Program-made: the position numbers and the translations under genes
The notes under the pieces: model-generated
What the model saw: only the letters and a program-made list of their open reading frames with translations
Databases searched by the model: none
What the model was told of the DNA's origin: nothing
Part shown: in pieces, positions 31,139 through 39,914 of the stretch
Numbering within the stretch: the first letter of the stretch is position 1
Layout: each line of letters begins with the position of its first letter
NCBI RefSeq assembly: GCF_002102185.1
Contig: NZ_LQOW01000031.1
Coordinates: forward strand, 620,001-684,000
Reading direction: 5' to 3'
Length of the DNA: 64,000 nt
Origin: Mycobacterium fragae
GTDB lineage: Bacteria > Actinomycetota > Actinomycetes > Mycobacteriales > Mycobacteriaceae

Positions 31139-31581
31139 GCACACCAGAGCAGGCAAAGATCCGCACACGCATGTTCGCTCGCGTTTTGGGCCCGTTCTTC
31201 ACGATCGTGCCCATCACGATTGCCGTCCGCGGCTGCTATATGCGATCGCTGTTCACGGAGTTCGAGGCCAACCCCATGTGGGCGTGGCTCTTCGGCGCGA
31301 TCCTGCTGATGTTCGGCCTGGTGATCATCGCGTTTCACCAGTACTGGCGCAGCCCGGCGGCCATCATTGTGTCGCTGCTGGGCTGGTTTCTGGCGATCCG
31401 TGGGCTGCTGCTGCTCACAATTCCCGCGACGTACGACGCAGCGGGCAACGCTGTCTACCGCTCGGGTGCGATCGCGGCGATATGGGTGTTTTCCGTCTGC
31501 CTTGCCGCCGCCGGGCTGTACCTGACCTACGTCGGCTGGAAGCCGGAACCCCGCACGGCGTCTCCCCCGCGCGACACGTGA
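31135..31581 (+). CDS. Small four-helix membrane protein
   Basis: A 148-residue protein with four hydrophobic segments (for example LGPFFTIVPITIAV, WLFGAILLMFGLVIIAF, SLLGWFLAIRGLLLL and WVFSVCLAAAGLYLTYVGW). It starts at GTG 31135 in overlap with the acyltransferase stop, so the two are coupled. No catalytic motif is seen. It may be a partner or chaperone of the acyltransferase. I do not recognise a named family. Confidence 0.8.
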   Translation: MSTPEQAKIRTRMFARVLGPFFTIVPITIAVRGCYMRSLFTEFEANPMWAWLFGAILLMFGLVIIAFHQYWRSPAAIIVSLLGWFLAIRGLLLLTIPATYDAAGNAVYRSGAIAAIWVFSVCLAAAGLYLTYVGWKPEPRTASPPRDT

Positions 31582-31582
31582 G

Positions 31583-32086
31583 CTACGCCGCTGTGTTCAG
31601 CGCTTCCAGCGCGGCATCGTAGTTGGGTTCGGTGGCGATCTCCGGCACCAGTTCGGAGTATGCGACGTTGCCGTCGGCGCCGATCACCACGACAGCTCGA
31701 GCAAGCAGCCCGGCCATCGGACCATCGACGATCGTGACGCCGTAGTCCTCGCCGAAGCTGTCCCGGAACGCCGAAGCGGTCTTGACGTTCTCGATGCCCT
31801 CCGCGCCGCAGAACCGTGCTTGCGCAAACGGCAGATCCTTGGACACGCACAGCACGGAAAGACCCCCTTGGGCCGCACGCTCGTTGAAGGTCCGAACGCT
31901 AGTCGCGCATACCGGCGTGTCCAGGGACGGAAAGATGTTCAGCAACACCGGTTTACCACGGAACTGCTCGCTGCTCACCGCACCGAGATCGGAACCCACC
32001 AAGGTGAAGCTCGGCGCCGTGGATCCGACGGCGGGCAAGTCGCCGACGGTGTTGATCGCGTTTCCTCGCAGAGTTATCTGTGCCAT
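31583..32086 (-). CDS. tpx: Thiol peroxidase Tpx
   Basis: A 167-residue atypical two-Cys peroxiredoxin, close to M. tuberculosis Tpx (Rv1932). The peroxidatic Cys is C60 in SLDTPVCATS, the resolving Cys C93 in RFCGAEG, and the catalytic Thr is T57. It reduces hydrogen peroxide and organic peroxides with thioredoxin as donor. ATG 32086 gives the family start MAQITLRGNAINTVGDLPAVG; an ATG two codons upstream is ignored. It converges on the membrane-protein gene with a 1-bp gap and is divergent from the M28 gene across 141 bp. Confidence 0.96.
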   Translation of the reverse strand: MAQITLRGNAINTVGDLPAVGSTAPSFTLVGSDLGAVSSEQFRGKPVLLNIFPSLDTPVCATSVRTFNERAAQGGLSVLCVSKDLPFAQARFCGAEGIENVKTASAFRDSFGEDYGVTIVDGPMAGLLARAVVVIGADGNVAYSELVPEIATEPNYDAALEALNTAA

Positions 32087-32227
32087 GTGCACAGTCTGCC
32101 AAGGACAGGCAGAGCGGCAGTGGGTGGGGCTGGAATTCTGAGGCCCGGCGACGTCAGAGCGGGATTGGCAGTGTTTGGCATCGCTCCCGCTGCCTTTGGC
32201 AGTGGACGTCTAACAGGATCACACCCT

Positions 32228-33433
32228 ATGACGAACCAGGGACTGGTAGCTGAAGATCAACACGATGCGGCGCGGCCGAACGACGAGATCGGCCGACGCC
32301 TGCGGCGGGATGTCGAGCAATTGACGTCCCATGATCGCCGCACCGGCACTCCGGGCGAACGCCGTTCGGCCGAGTGGATTGCTCGGCGGCTGCGCGACGA
32401 CATCGGCGCGACCGACGTGATGATCACGCGGTTTCGCACCCAGTCGTCGTGGGCGCCCGCTCAGCTTGCCTATCTGCTTGCCGCGATGGTTGCCGGCGCT
32501 CTGCCCGGCCGTCTCGGGCGGCTATTAGGGGCGGCGATCACCGCGTCCTATGAGCTCGATGTCAGCGGTCGAAACCAGTGGATCCGGCGGCTGCTGCCGG
32601 CCGGCCGAGGCACATCGGTCACGGCGCATATCCCGGCTACCGGTGAAGGCAACCGAACCCTGGTGTTGGTAGCCCACCACGACGCCGCACACAACGGGGT
32701 TGTCTGGCATCCGCGGACGGTCGCGCTCAACAGAATGTGGTCGCGACGGACCGGAGAAACCATGCCCACCCACTTCCCCGCGCTGATAGCTGTGGCCGCC
32801 ACCGCGTTACCGCTGCGGTGGGCGAGGATCGCCGCGCAATTCGTCATCGGTATCGCCGGCCTGGCCTCAATCCAATCGATGCGCAGCTACACCACCCCGG
32901 GCGCCAATGACAATGCCAGCGGCGTGGCAACCGTCCTCGAAGTGGCCAACCGTTTGCGAGAGCGTCCGCTACCCGACACCGACGTGCTACTGGTGTTTCC
33001 GGGCGGGGAGGAAGTCGGCAACGCGGGCATGCGCGCGTGGATCAAAGGCTATGGGCGACGTCTTGATCCAGCTCGCACCTTGGTGATCAATCTTGACTCG
33101 CTCGGCAGCGGTGGATATCTCGTCGCCGCCCGACGCGAGGGTCTGACCGGCCGGCTCGCTCCCGCCGACGTGAAATTGGCGACGAACGTGGCCTCATCCG
33201 CCGGCATCGACCTGCGCGTCGTGTCGTTTCCGAACACATGCGACACCAGCATTGCTCGTTACGAGGGCATGCACGCAATCTCGCTGTTGTCTTACGACGA
33301 CGGTTGGATCCGCAACCTTCATCTGAAGTCGGACACCGTGGATCAAATCGGCTGGAATACGGTGCGCGACGCTGTCACTCTGACAGAGCGGCTGGCGTGG
33401 GCGTGGGCGCGGGGGCAACGCGGGCATGCATGA
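32228..33433 (+). CDS. M28-family zinc peptidase with internal hydrophobic segments
   Basis: A 401-residue protein. The zinc ligands of M28 peptidases can be placed: H150 and D152 (VAHHDAAH), D228 (PGANDNASG), E261/E262 (GGEEVG), D290 (INLDSLG) and a C-terminal His (NLHLKSD). There is no signal peptide, but hydrophobic stretches at about 76-105 and 183-215 lie before and between the ligands, suggesting membrane attachment. These inserts are unusual for soluble aminopeptidases of the family. The stop overlaps the next gene's ATG by eight bases. Confidence 0.88.
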   Translation: MTNQGLVAEDQHDAARPNDEIGRRLRRDVEQLTSHDRRTGTPGERRSAEWIARRLRDDIGATDVMITRFRTQSSWAPAQLAYLLAAMVAGALPGRLGRLLGAAITASYELDVSGRNQWIRRLLPAGRGTSVTAHIPATGEGNRTLVLVAHHDAAHNGVVWHPRTVALNRMWSRRTGETMPTHFPALIAVAATALPLRWARIAAQFVIGIAGLASIQSMRSYTTPGANDNASGVATVLEVANRLRERPLPDTDVLLVFPGGEEVGNAGMRAWIKGYGRRLDPARTLVINLDSLGSGGYLVAARREGLTGRLAPADVKLATNVASSAGIDLRVVSFPNTCDTSIARYEGMHAISLLSYDDGWIRNLHLKSDTVDQIGWNTVRDAVTLTERLAWAWARGQRGHA

Positions 33434-34370
33434 TCAACCTCGGCTTCTGACTCAGCAAGACGGTCGAGTCCTCACCGTCACGTTCAACCACCCGCCGCGG
33501 CCCTTCTTCGATCCGCCGATGGCTATCGAGCTTGACGAGCTGACCCGAAAACTCCGTCGCGACAAGACGATCGGCGCAGTGGTGTTCACCGGCACGGACG
33601 ACACCTACCTGACGCATCTCGATATGCCTTCGTTGGCACGGGCATGCCAAGTGCTCCCCTTCCGGGTGCCGTATCCCGCCGCCAGGGCCGCGGCCGTGGC
33701 CAGCAACCTCGCGGCCCGAAGCGCAGGCTTCCAACGGCTTCTGCAACGGACCGCGGCAGCAGATTTTGTCTTCGAAGCGAATACTTATGCGGCTCTGCGC
33801 CGGATGAACGCGATGGACAAGGTGTTCCTCACTGCGATCAACGGCCTAGCCCTGGGCGCAGGCTGTGTTTTCGCGCTGGCCTGCGATATCCGTGTCGTTG
33901 CCGATGACGTGCAGATCGGGTTACCGGAGTCGGCCCTCGACATCCTCGCTGCCGGTGGTGGAAGCCAACGGCTGGTGCGCATGGTGGGAGCAGGTCGGGC
34001 GTTGGGGATGCTGCTCGAGGGCGAGTTTCTCACCGCCGAGGCGGCGCATCGATACGGGCTTGTGCACCGCGTGGTAGCCAGATCGGATCTCGCGCAGGAG
34101 GTGGCGGATCTTGCGCAGCGTTTAGCCACTCGTTCTCCGTTGATCAATCGCGAAATCAAGCGAATGGTCTACCGGGCGGCCGATCGCCGGTTCGCACAGG
34201 CCACCAGGATAGAAGCCGCGAGCTTGATAACGACGGCTACCTCTGGTAGGGCCCGCCAGAAGATTCGGGCATACCATGACTGGCTCGCGGCACATCCGGA
34301 GCTCCCCGATGCCGTCATTGAAACCGGTTTCGAGGTATTGCGGAGCGGTGGTATGCCGGCCACGCGATAG
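33426..34370 (+). CDS. Enoyl-CoA hydratase/isomerase family protein
   Basis: A 314-residue crotonase-fold protein. The oxyanion loop is AINGLALGAGCVFALACDIRV and the second active loop is IGLPESALDILAAGGGSQRL, with Glu and Asp at the usual positions. An extra loop of about 50 residues (after THLDMPSLARACQVL) makes it longer than the typical 260. It overlaps the M28 gene at the start, but no functional link is obvious. CoA-ester substrate is unknown. ATG 33426 was chosen. Confidence 0.87.
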   Translation: MHDQPRLLTQQDGRVLTVTFNHPPRPFFDPPMAIELDELTRKLRRDKTIGAVVFTGTDDTYLTHLDMPSLARACQVLPFRVPYPAARAAAVASNLAARSAGFQRLLQRTAAADFVFEANTYAALRRMNAMDKVFLTAINGLALGAGCVFALACDIRVVADDVQIGLPESALDILAAGGGSQRLVRMVGAGRALGMLLEGEFLTAEAAHRYGLVHRVVARSDLAQEVADLAQRLATRSPLINREIKRMVYRAADRRFAQATRIEAASLITTATSGRARQKIRAYHDWLAAHPELPDAVIETGFEVLRSGGMPATR

Positions 34371-34396
34371 CGCTGCGGGACAGCCATGGCGTCTCT

Positions 34397-34402
34397 TATA
34401 TT
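34397..34402 (+). promoter_or_regulatory. Candidate -10 (TATATT) of GH16 gene B
   Basis: TATATT ends eight bases before the GTG at 34411 with no ribosome site between, as at the other two GH16 genes. This places the likely transcription start at or next to the start codon. Confidence 0.55.
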
Positions 34403-34410
34403 GTCTGACT

Positions 34411-35235
34411 GTGCCTGAGATGAATCGACGGAGAATCATGCTGACGATGGGGATCGGCGCGCTGGCAGCGGCGATGCCGCTCCCGGAAGCCGGGGCCCAC
34501 CCTGCTCCACCGGCGGCGCCGGCCGGTGCGGCCGGCGGACCGTACCTTTTCTCCGACGAGTTCGACGGCGCGGCCGGCCAAGGCCCCGATTTGTCGAAGT
34601 GGACCCCGCAGACCTGGCAGGACGACGTGTTCCCACCGGTCGAAGGGATCTACCGCTCCCAAAACGTCTTCCTCGACGGCAATTCCAATCTGGTCCTCCA
34701 GGCGACACGCGAAGGTGACCAGTACTTCAGCGGCAAACTGCGCGGCAACTGGCGCGGCCAAATCGGGACAACCTGGGAAGCGCGGATAAAGCTTGACTGT
34801 TTGTACCCCGGCCTGTGGTCGGCGTTCTGGACTGTCCAGGAAGATCCTCTGCCCGACGGCGAGGTCGACATTTTCGAGTGGTACGGCAACGGCAACTGGC
34901 CTCCGGGAACCACGGTCCACGCGGCGTCCAACGGGAAGACATGGGAAGGAAAATCAATCCCGGGCCTGGTCGACGACGCTTGGCACACCTGGCAAATGCG
35001 TTGGGATCAGGATGGTTTCAAATTTTCGCGAGATGGCGCCCAGTACTTCAGTGTTCCTCCGAAGCCTATCCACGTCCACGGCGCCCCTCCTGAGGACATG
35101 CGCTGGCCGTTCAACAATCCCGGCTATTGGATGACGCCCATGTTCACGCTTGCGGTGGGCGGGGTCGGCGCCGGCGATCCTGCGCTGGGCACCTACCCGG
35201 CGCGAATGCTCGTCGACTACATCCGGGTCTGGTAG
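34411..35235 (+). CDS. GH16 endo-beta-glucanase-type enzyme B (Rv0315 paralogue)
   Basis: A 274-residue exported enzyme starting at GTG 34411 with the same N-terminus as its paralogues (PEMNRRRIMLTMGIGALAAAMP). The catalytic motif is EVDIFE at E151, D153 and E156. It is the most divergent of the three in the loops around residues 68-82 (TWQDDVFPPVEG) and 215-235, and lacks the Asp-Gly stretch (DYADG or DYVDG) of the others, so its substrate range may differ. It stands alone between the enoyl-CoA hydratase and the convergent GT-C gene. Confidence 0.91.
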   Translation: MPEMNRRRIMLTMGIGALAAAMPLPEAGAHPAPPAAPAGAAGGPYLFSDEFDGAAGQGPDLSKWTPQTWQDDVFPPVEGIYRSQNVFLDGNSNLVLQATREGDQYFSGKLRGNWRGQIGTTWEARIKLDCLYPGLWSAFWTVQEDPLPDGEVDIFEWYGNGNWPPGTTVHAASNGKTWEGKSIPGLVDDAWHTWQMRWDQDGFKFSRDGAQYFSVPPKPIHVHGAPPEDMRWPFNNPGYWMTPMFTLAVGGVGAGDPALGTYPARMLVDYIRVW

Positions 35236-35239
35236 AGGT

Positions 35240-36763
35240 TTATCGCGCCGGCTTTTCGGCCTTGATCACCTGAACCAGGTTGAACTGCCAGCGCTCGACG
35301 AGCCGGAAGCCCAGGTCCCGTGGAACCGCGAAAGCGGGGGTCGCCCCGAAGCGGGGGCCCGGTGGGAGCAGCTGAGCCTCCTGGTGGGCGGGCATCGACT
35401 TGTCGGCTTCGGTGATGATCCACACGACGCGGCAGTGGCTCAACGGCGCGGCGACGACTTCTGGGATGAGATTGGTGTCGAAGACGTCGTTGCGGTCCGT
35501 GGCGCGTTGCCACAGGGTGAGGTCGACCAGCTTCCGATAGGCATCCGGGCGGGCCGCCATCAACGGGCGCATGGGGGCCGGCATAAACGTCACGGTGTCG
35601 TTGACCAGTAAGCAATCACCCGGCGCCGCCTTCGCGGTGATCAAATCGGCCACTTGGCTGTAGTCCATGCCGTATTTGGCGTACGGGTTACGTTGTGCAC
35701 GAACATAGTTCGGCAGCGCAGCCACCGCGAAAAGCACGACGATGGCCGCTGCCGCCCACGGTCTGAACGCCATGGCGCCGACGCAGACGCCCAAGACCAA
35801 CGCCATCGCCGGTGCCGTGAATGTCATGTAGCGCGGTGTGTAGATCGGATGAACCGTCGCCGACCAGATGACGATCAGCGTCGTCGGTATCGCCAGCCAT
35901 GCGATCGCCAACGTCAACATCTGCCTATCCCCCGCTGCGAGTTGCGCGGATGTGCAGAGCCACAAGACAATAGCCGTCGCCACAACCAGTGCCGACAAGA
36001 TCGCAAACGGCGGGCTTCTTTCGAAGTATTGCTGAACCACCACATCTTCGAGCGTCCTGCGGCCAATCGGTGCGATCCAACTGATCTGATGCGCTTGACG
36101 GATTGCCGTCACCACGAACGGCGTCACAGCACCACCCGCCAGAACCGCTGCAATGGCGAAGCGCACCAAGACACTTCGCCTGCGCCGGAAAATGACGATG
36201 AAAACGGCGTGAGCCAACAACAACAGCACGAGATAGATGTCGAGCAGAATCGACAATGCAAGGACGATCCCGTAAGAGAGCCAGATCCACGCGGTGTTGC
36301 GGCACACGGCGCGAACGAGCAGTACGGTCAGCCACACACCGGCCATCATGGAAAGGGCATACGGGCGGGCTTCGATGCCGGCCCACGTCGCCCGAGGCAA
36401 TATCGCGCAGAGAACTCCCGAGCTCACTGCGACGGTGCGAGGCGAGAACTGCTTGCCCAGCACCACAACTCCGGCCGCAGCGCCTCCAACCGCCAGGCCG
36501 CTCGGCGCGCGGGACCAGAACTCGGTGGGCGGAAAAATTTGGAACCAGCCGTGCATGAGCACGTAGTACACGCCGTGAACGGCGTCGACATTGCTCAGCA
36601 TCCGCCACAACTGAGCCAGGGATCGACTGTACGAGGCGGAGATGGTCGCGGCCTCGTCGTACCAGAACGACGGACGCCCCGCGCCGACCAGACTGACGAT
36701 GGCGCCCAACACGCCAATGATCAGCGGGTCCAGTAGGTTGCGCTGTGCGTCGCGCTCGGTCAT
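35240..36763 (-). CDS. GT-C type membrane glycosyltransferase (GT39/PMT-like)
   Basis: A 507-residue integral membrane protein with about ten helices and a soluble C-terminal tail of some 130 residues. The first external loop carries the acidic pair typical of GT-C enzymes (WYDEAATI, D36 and E37). Such enzymes use polyprenyl-phosphate sugars outside the membrane to build glycans or modify proteins. Specific family membership (GT39, GT83 or a mycobacterial-only group) cannot be settled by eye. It is divergent from GH16 gene C (59 bp) and convergent with gene B (4-bp gap), which suggests a shared polysaccharide theme. Confidence 0.85.
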   Translation of the reverse strand: MTERDAQRNLLDPLIIGVLGAIVSLVGAGRPSFWYDEAATISASYSRSLAQLWRMLSNVDAVHGVYYVLMHGWFQIFPPTEFWSRAPSGLAVGGAAAGVVVLGKQFSPRTVAVSSGVLCAILPRATWAGIEARPYALSMMAGVWLTVLLVRAVCRNTAWIWLSYGIVLALSILLDIYLVLLLLAHAVFIVIFRRRRSVLVRFAIAAVLAGGAVTPFVVTAIRQAHQISWIAPIGRRTLEDVVVQQYFERSPPFAILSALVVATAIVLWLCTSAQLAAGDRQMLTLAIAWLAIPTTLIVIWSATVHPIYTPRYMTFTAPAMALVLGVCVGAMAFRPWAAAAIVVLFAVAALPNYVRAQRNPYAKYGMDYSQVADLITAKAAPGDCLLVNDTVTFMPAPMRPLMAARPDAYRKLVDLTLWQRATDRNDVFDTNLIPEVVAAPLSHCRVVWIITEADKSMPAHQEAQLLPPGPRFGATPAFAVPRDLGFRLVERWQFNLVQVIKAEKPAR

Positions 36764-36807
36764 CCGGCCTGCCCGCTGAACACGCCGCCATGTTGCCAGA
36801 AGGCTGC

Positions 36808-36813
36808 TATGGT
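36808..36813 (+). promoter_or_regulatory. Candidate -10 (TATGGT) of GH16 gene C
   Basis: TATGGT ends nine bases before GTG 36823 without a ribosome site. The string GGCTGCTAT is identical to that before gene A, and the spacing to the start codon is the same. Confidence 0.55.
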
Positions 36814-36822
36814 CCTGTGCTT

Positions 36823-37677
36823 GTGCCTGACATGAATCGACGCAGCATCATGTTGACCGTGGGGATCGGCGCGCTGGCAGCGGCGATCCCGGCCCCGAAG
36901 GCCCGGGCTCACCCCTCGCGACCGGAGGCCCCGGCGCCCGGCGCCCAAGCCGGCGGTTTCCTTTTCCACGACGAGTTCGACGGCCCGGCCGGCTCAGCGC
37001 CCGATCCGTCGAAATGGACGGTGTCAAACCACCGCACGCCGGTCAAAAACCCGGTGGGGTTCGACCGGCCCGAGTTCTGGGGGCAGTACCGCGACAGCCG
37101 TCAAAACGTGTTCCTCGACGGCAATTCCAACCTTGTACTGCGCGCCACCAGAGACGGCGGCACCTACTTCGGCGGCTTGGTCAGCGGCAACTGGCGCGGG
37201 GGCATCGGGACCACCTGGGAAGCCCGGGTCAAGCTCAACTGCCTCACCGCGGGTTGCTGGCCGGCCTGGTGGCTGTCCAACGACTTCCCCGGTCGCGAGG
37301 GCGAGATCGACCTGGTCGAGTGGTACGGCAACGGTGAGTGGCCGTCGGGAACCACCGTTCACGCAGATCCGTACGGCACAGCGTTCGAGACCCACCCGAT
37401 CGGAGTCGACGGTGGGTGGCACACCTGGCGAGTCACCTGGAATCAGACGGGTTTCTACTTCTGGGAAGACTATGCCGATGGCGCGCAGCCATACTTCAGC
37501 GTTCCGGCGACCGGCATCGAAGACCTCAACGATCCCATCCGCAAATGGCCATTCAATGACCCCGACTACACAATGTTCCCGGTCTTGAACCTTGCGGTCG
37601 GCGGGTCAGGTGGCGGCGACCCGGCGCCGGGTGCTTACCCCGCCGACATGCTCATCGACTGGGTGCGCGTCTTCTAG
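36823..37677 (+). CDS. GH16 endo-beta-glucanase-type enzyme C (closest Rv0315 homologue)
   Basis: A 284-residue exported enzyme with the shared N-terminus (PDMNRRSIMLTVGIGALAAAIPAP). The catalytic motif is EIDLVE at E161, D163 and E166. Stretches such as WTVSNHRTPVKNPVGFDRP and ATGIEDLNDPIRKWPFNDP are nearly those of M. tuberculosis Rv0315, so of the three paralogues this is the likely orthologue. It acts outside the membrane on a beta-glucan-type polymer. The last four bases overlap the convergent membrane-protein gene (shared CTAG). Confidence 0.93.
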   Translation: MPDMNRRSIMLTVGIGALAAAIPAPKARAHPSRPEAPAPGAQAGGFLFHDEFDGPAGSAPDPSKWTVSNHRTPVKNPVGFDRPEFWGQYRDSRQNVFLDGNSNLVLRATRDGGTYFGGLVSGNWRGGIGTTWEARVKLNCLTAGCWPAWWLSNDFPGREGEIDLVEWYGNGEWPSGTTVHADPYGTAFETHPIGVDGGWHTWRVTWNQTGFYFWEDYADGAQPYFSVPATGIEDLNDPIRKWPFNDPDYTMFPVLNLAVGGSGGGDPAPGAYPADMLIDWVRVF

Positions 37678-38465
37678 GACCGCTGGCGCACTTTGTACGT
37701 CGACGGCCATGACTGCCGGCTGTCGTCTCCGACCAGCGGCGTGCCCATGCGTCCGACCTTGACGTCGAATGCCTCCTGCCCCGCACCGACTTCGCGCTTG
37801 GCGTGTTCGGTGGCCAGGTAGTACAGCTCGTCGATGGTGGCTTCGCTGTAGGCGACGAAAGTGGTCTGCCGGACGATTTCGCCGGCCGCCGCGGTCAGCC
37901 GCTCGGGCAGGACCCGTGACGCCAGCGCCGCCAGGCTCATCAGCGCGAACGGGATCACCCAGTAAAAGACGAACGACAGCGGTCTTTTGGTGTCCAGAAT
38001 CGTCGCTTCTTCTCCTCCCAAACCCTCCATGATCGGCGGGATCGCCGACGATATCGTCATGCCGGCGAAGACCGCGACCCAGATCCAGGTCAGTCGCGTG
38101 GTGAGGTGGCCGAACACATCGCTTTTGACGACATCCGGCGGCTGGCCGGCCGCGGCGAATTCACGCACGAACGGTTTGCCGATCAGCACGCCGATGAGCG
38201 CCACAACGAAGATTCCCGCGTTGCTCAGCGGCTGAATCCAGCGCTCCATGAACGACTGGCTCACTGCCAAGGTCACGGCGGTCAGCACCAAGAACGTTCC
38301 GATAGCGCCGATTTCGAGTGTTCGCATCGGCGCGCCCCTGGCGCGGCCGACCACCAACCCGATGACGGCGATGGCCAGTGCGACCGACGCCGCCACAATG
38401 AACGGCACGTTACCGACCAGCACCCAATAGACGATCCACGGCGCGAAGCCAAACAGAATGCCCAC
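37674..38465 (-). CDS. Conserved hypothetical membrane protein
   Basis: A 263-residue protein with about six hydrophobic helices and a hydrophilic C-terminal tail of about 65 residues that may be cytosolic (ATIDELYYLATEHAKREVG). The start is GTG 38465. It is divergent from the TetR gene with only 40 bp between them, so it is a candidate target of that regulator. I do not recognise a named family. Confidence 0.8.
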   Translation of the reverse strand: MGILFGFAPWIVYWVLVGNVPFIVAASVALAIAVIGLVVGRARGAPMRTLEIGAIGTFLVLTAVTLAVSQSFMERWIQPLSNAGIFVVALIGVLIGKPFVREFAAAGQPPDVVKSDVFGHLTTRLTWIWVAVFAGMTISSAIPPIMEGLGGEEATILDTKRPLSFVFYWVIPFALMSLAALASRVLPERLTAAAGEIVRQTTFVAYSEATIDELYYLATEHAKREVGAGQEAFDVKVGRMGTPLVGDDSRQSWPSTYKVRQRS

Positions 38466-38505
38466 GATCGGTCAGTGTATGGGCCGGTTCCCTTAACCTG
38501 AACGA

Positions 38506-39096
38506 GTGCCAGATGAGCAGCCCGCGGGGCGACGCCTGCTCGGCGGCGTCCGGCACACCCCTGCCCAGAACCGCATTCTGCACGCCGCGCTGGATTTGTT
38601 CGCCGAGCACGGGGTCAGCGGAACGTCGCTGCAGATGATCGCCGACGCCGTCGGGGTCACCAAGGCCGCGGTCTACCACAAGTTCAAGACCAAAGACGAA
38701 ATCGTGATCGCGGTCGCCGAGAGGGAGCTGGCCACGTTAGAGGATGCGCTGGAGGCGGCCGAAGCGGAGGCGGACTCGGTGGGTGCCCGTAGGGTGTTGT
38801 TGACCGAGGTGGTCGGCACGGCGGTTGAACGCCGCCGCTGGGTTAGGTCCCTGCAGAACGACCCGGTGATGGTGCGTCTTTTGGGTGAGCACGAGCCGTT
38901 CCGCAAGTTGATCACCCGGTTGTATGCCATCCTGCTCGACGAACCCGACGACACCGAGGCGCGGATCTCGGCGGCGCTGTTCTCCGGCGCGATCGCCGGC
39001 ACCGTGATCAATCCCCTCGTCGACGACATCGACGACGAGACCCTGCGCTCGGTGCTGATCCAGCTCACCGGGCGGATGCTCAAGCTGCCCGAGTGA
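38506..39096 (+). CDS. TetR-family transcriptional regulator
   Basis: A 196-residue regulator. The N-terminal helix-turn-helix (residues about 18-65) reads HAALDLFAEHGVSGTSLQMIADAVGVTKAAVYHKFKTKDEI, broken here into its recognisable halves LFAEHGVSGTSLQ and AVGVTKAAVYHKF. The C-terminal domain binds an unknown ligand. It starts at GTG 38506. It lies 74 bp upstream of the membrane/oxidase-subunit operon in the same direction and 40 bp from the divergent membrane protein, so it probably controls one or both. Confidence 0.93.
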   Translation: MPDEQPAGRRLLGGVRHTPAQNRILHAALDLFAEHGVSGTSLQMIADAVGVTKAAVYHKFKTKDEIVIAVAERELATLEDALEAAEAEADSVGARRVLLTEVVGTAVERRRWVRSLQNDPVMVRLLGEHEPFRKLITRLYAILLDEPDDTEARISAALFSGAIAGTVINPLVDDIDDETLRSVLIQLTGRMLKLPE

Positions 39097-39170
39097 GACC
39101 CTTGCCGTCTTGCGGTCGGATCGCCTATCGTCAGGGATAGCCGATCGGCTACCCCTGGAATCGAGGTGCG

Positions 39171-39914
39171 ATGCAGATCCTTGCTGAAGCCGAAGACCTA
39201 CCGAAAACGGCCAACATCAAGACCCAGCTGATCAGCCTGTGGACCGCACCGGTTTTCGGGGTCGTGCTGCTGATCGCCTTTTTCGCGTTCCCCGGATTTT
39301 TCCCGCCGATGTCGCCGCAGATGACGTCCGAGCAGGTTGCGAGTTTCTACAGCCACCACACCGCGATGATCCGGTTCAGCATGATCACCTTCAACCTGTG
39401 CGGAATCATGTTGCTGCCGTTCTTCATGGTGATCGTCATCCAGATGAAACGGATGGCCACCCAAAGTCACGTCTTTGCCTACTGCTACCTCACCGCAGCG
39501 GTCAGCGGCGCAACCCTGTTCGCGCTCGCCGACATCTTCTACCTGGTGGCGGCTTTTCGCCCGGGCCGCAGCCCCGAGCTGGTCATGCTGCTCAACGACA
39601 TGGCCTGGATGATCTTCATCGCGCCCGTCGGGGCGTTCGTGGCGATGAATCTATTCCTCGGCCTGGCAATCTATTTCGACGACGGGCCCAACCCGGTTTT
39701 TGCGCGGTGGGTCGGGCATTACGCCATCGCCACCGCGCTCGCCATGGCGCCGGCTGTCGGGGCCGCCATCTTTACCACCGGGCCGCTGGCGTGGAATGGT
39801 GCACTCGCCTTCTGGGTTCGCAACAGCGCCTTCGCACTGTTCGTCGCGGTGATGTTCGTCGTGCTGCGCCGCGTGCTGCAGCGGCAGGCAGTCGACGAGG
39901 GCGTGGCCCGGTGA
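39171..39914 (+). CDS. Six-helix membrane protein, first of a paralogous pair
   Basis: A 247-residue integral membrane protein with about six helices. A conserved block PPMSPQMTSEQVASFYSHHTAMIRFSM follows helix 1, and its counterpart in the next gene is PPPRPDVTTDQMVHFFHAHALTIRL, so the two are paralogues. The paired His in these blocks (SHHT, HAH) could bind metal or haem. The stop overlaps the next gene's GTG by four bases. It belongs to an operon with oxidase subunit III- and IV-like genes. I do not know a named family. Confidence 0.85.
   Translation: MQILAEAEDLPKTANIKTQLISLWTAPVFGVVLLIAFFAFPGFFPPMSPQMTSEQVASFYSHHTAMIRFSMITFNLCGIMLLPFFMVIVIQMKRMATQSHVFAYCYLTAAVSGATLFALADIFYLVAAFRPGRSPELVMLLNDMAWMIFIAPVGAFVAMNLFLGLAIYFDDGPNPVFARWVGHYAIATALAMAPAVGAAIFTTGPLAWNGALAFWVRNSAFALFVAVMFVVLRRVLQRQAVDEGVAR

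Noticed and set aside
36745..36822. Longer N-terminus for GH16 gene C
   Set aside because: It would run through the promoter shared by the paralogues and bury the twin-Arg signal segment.
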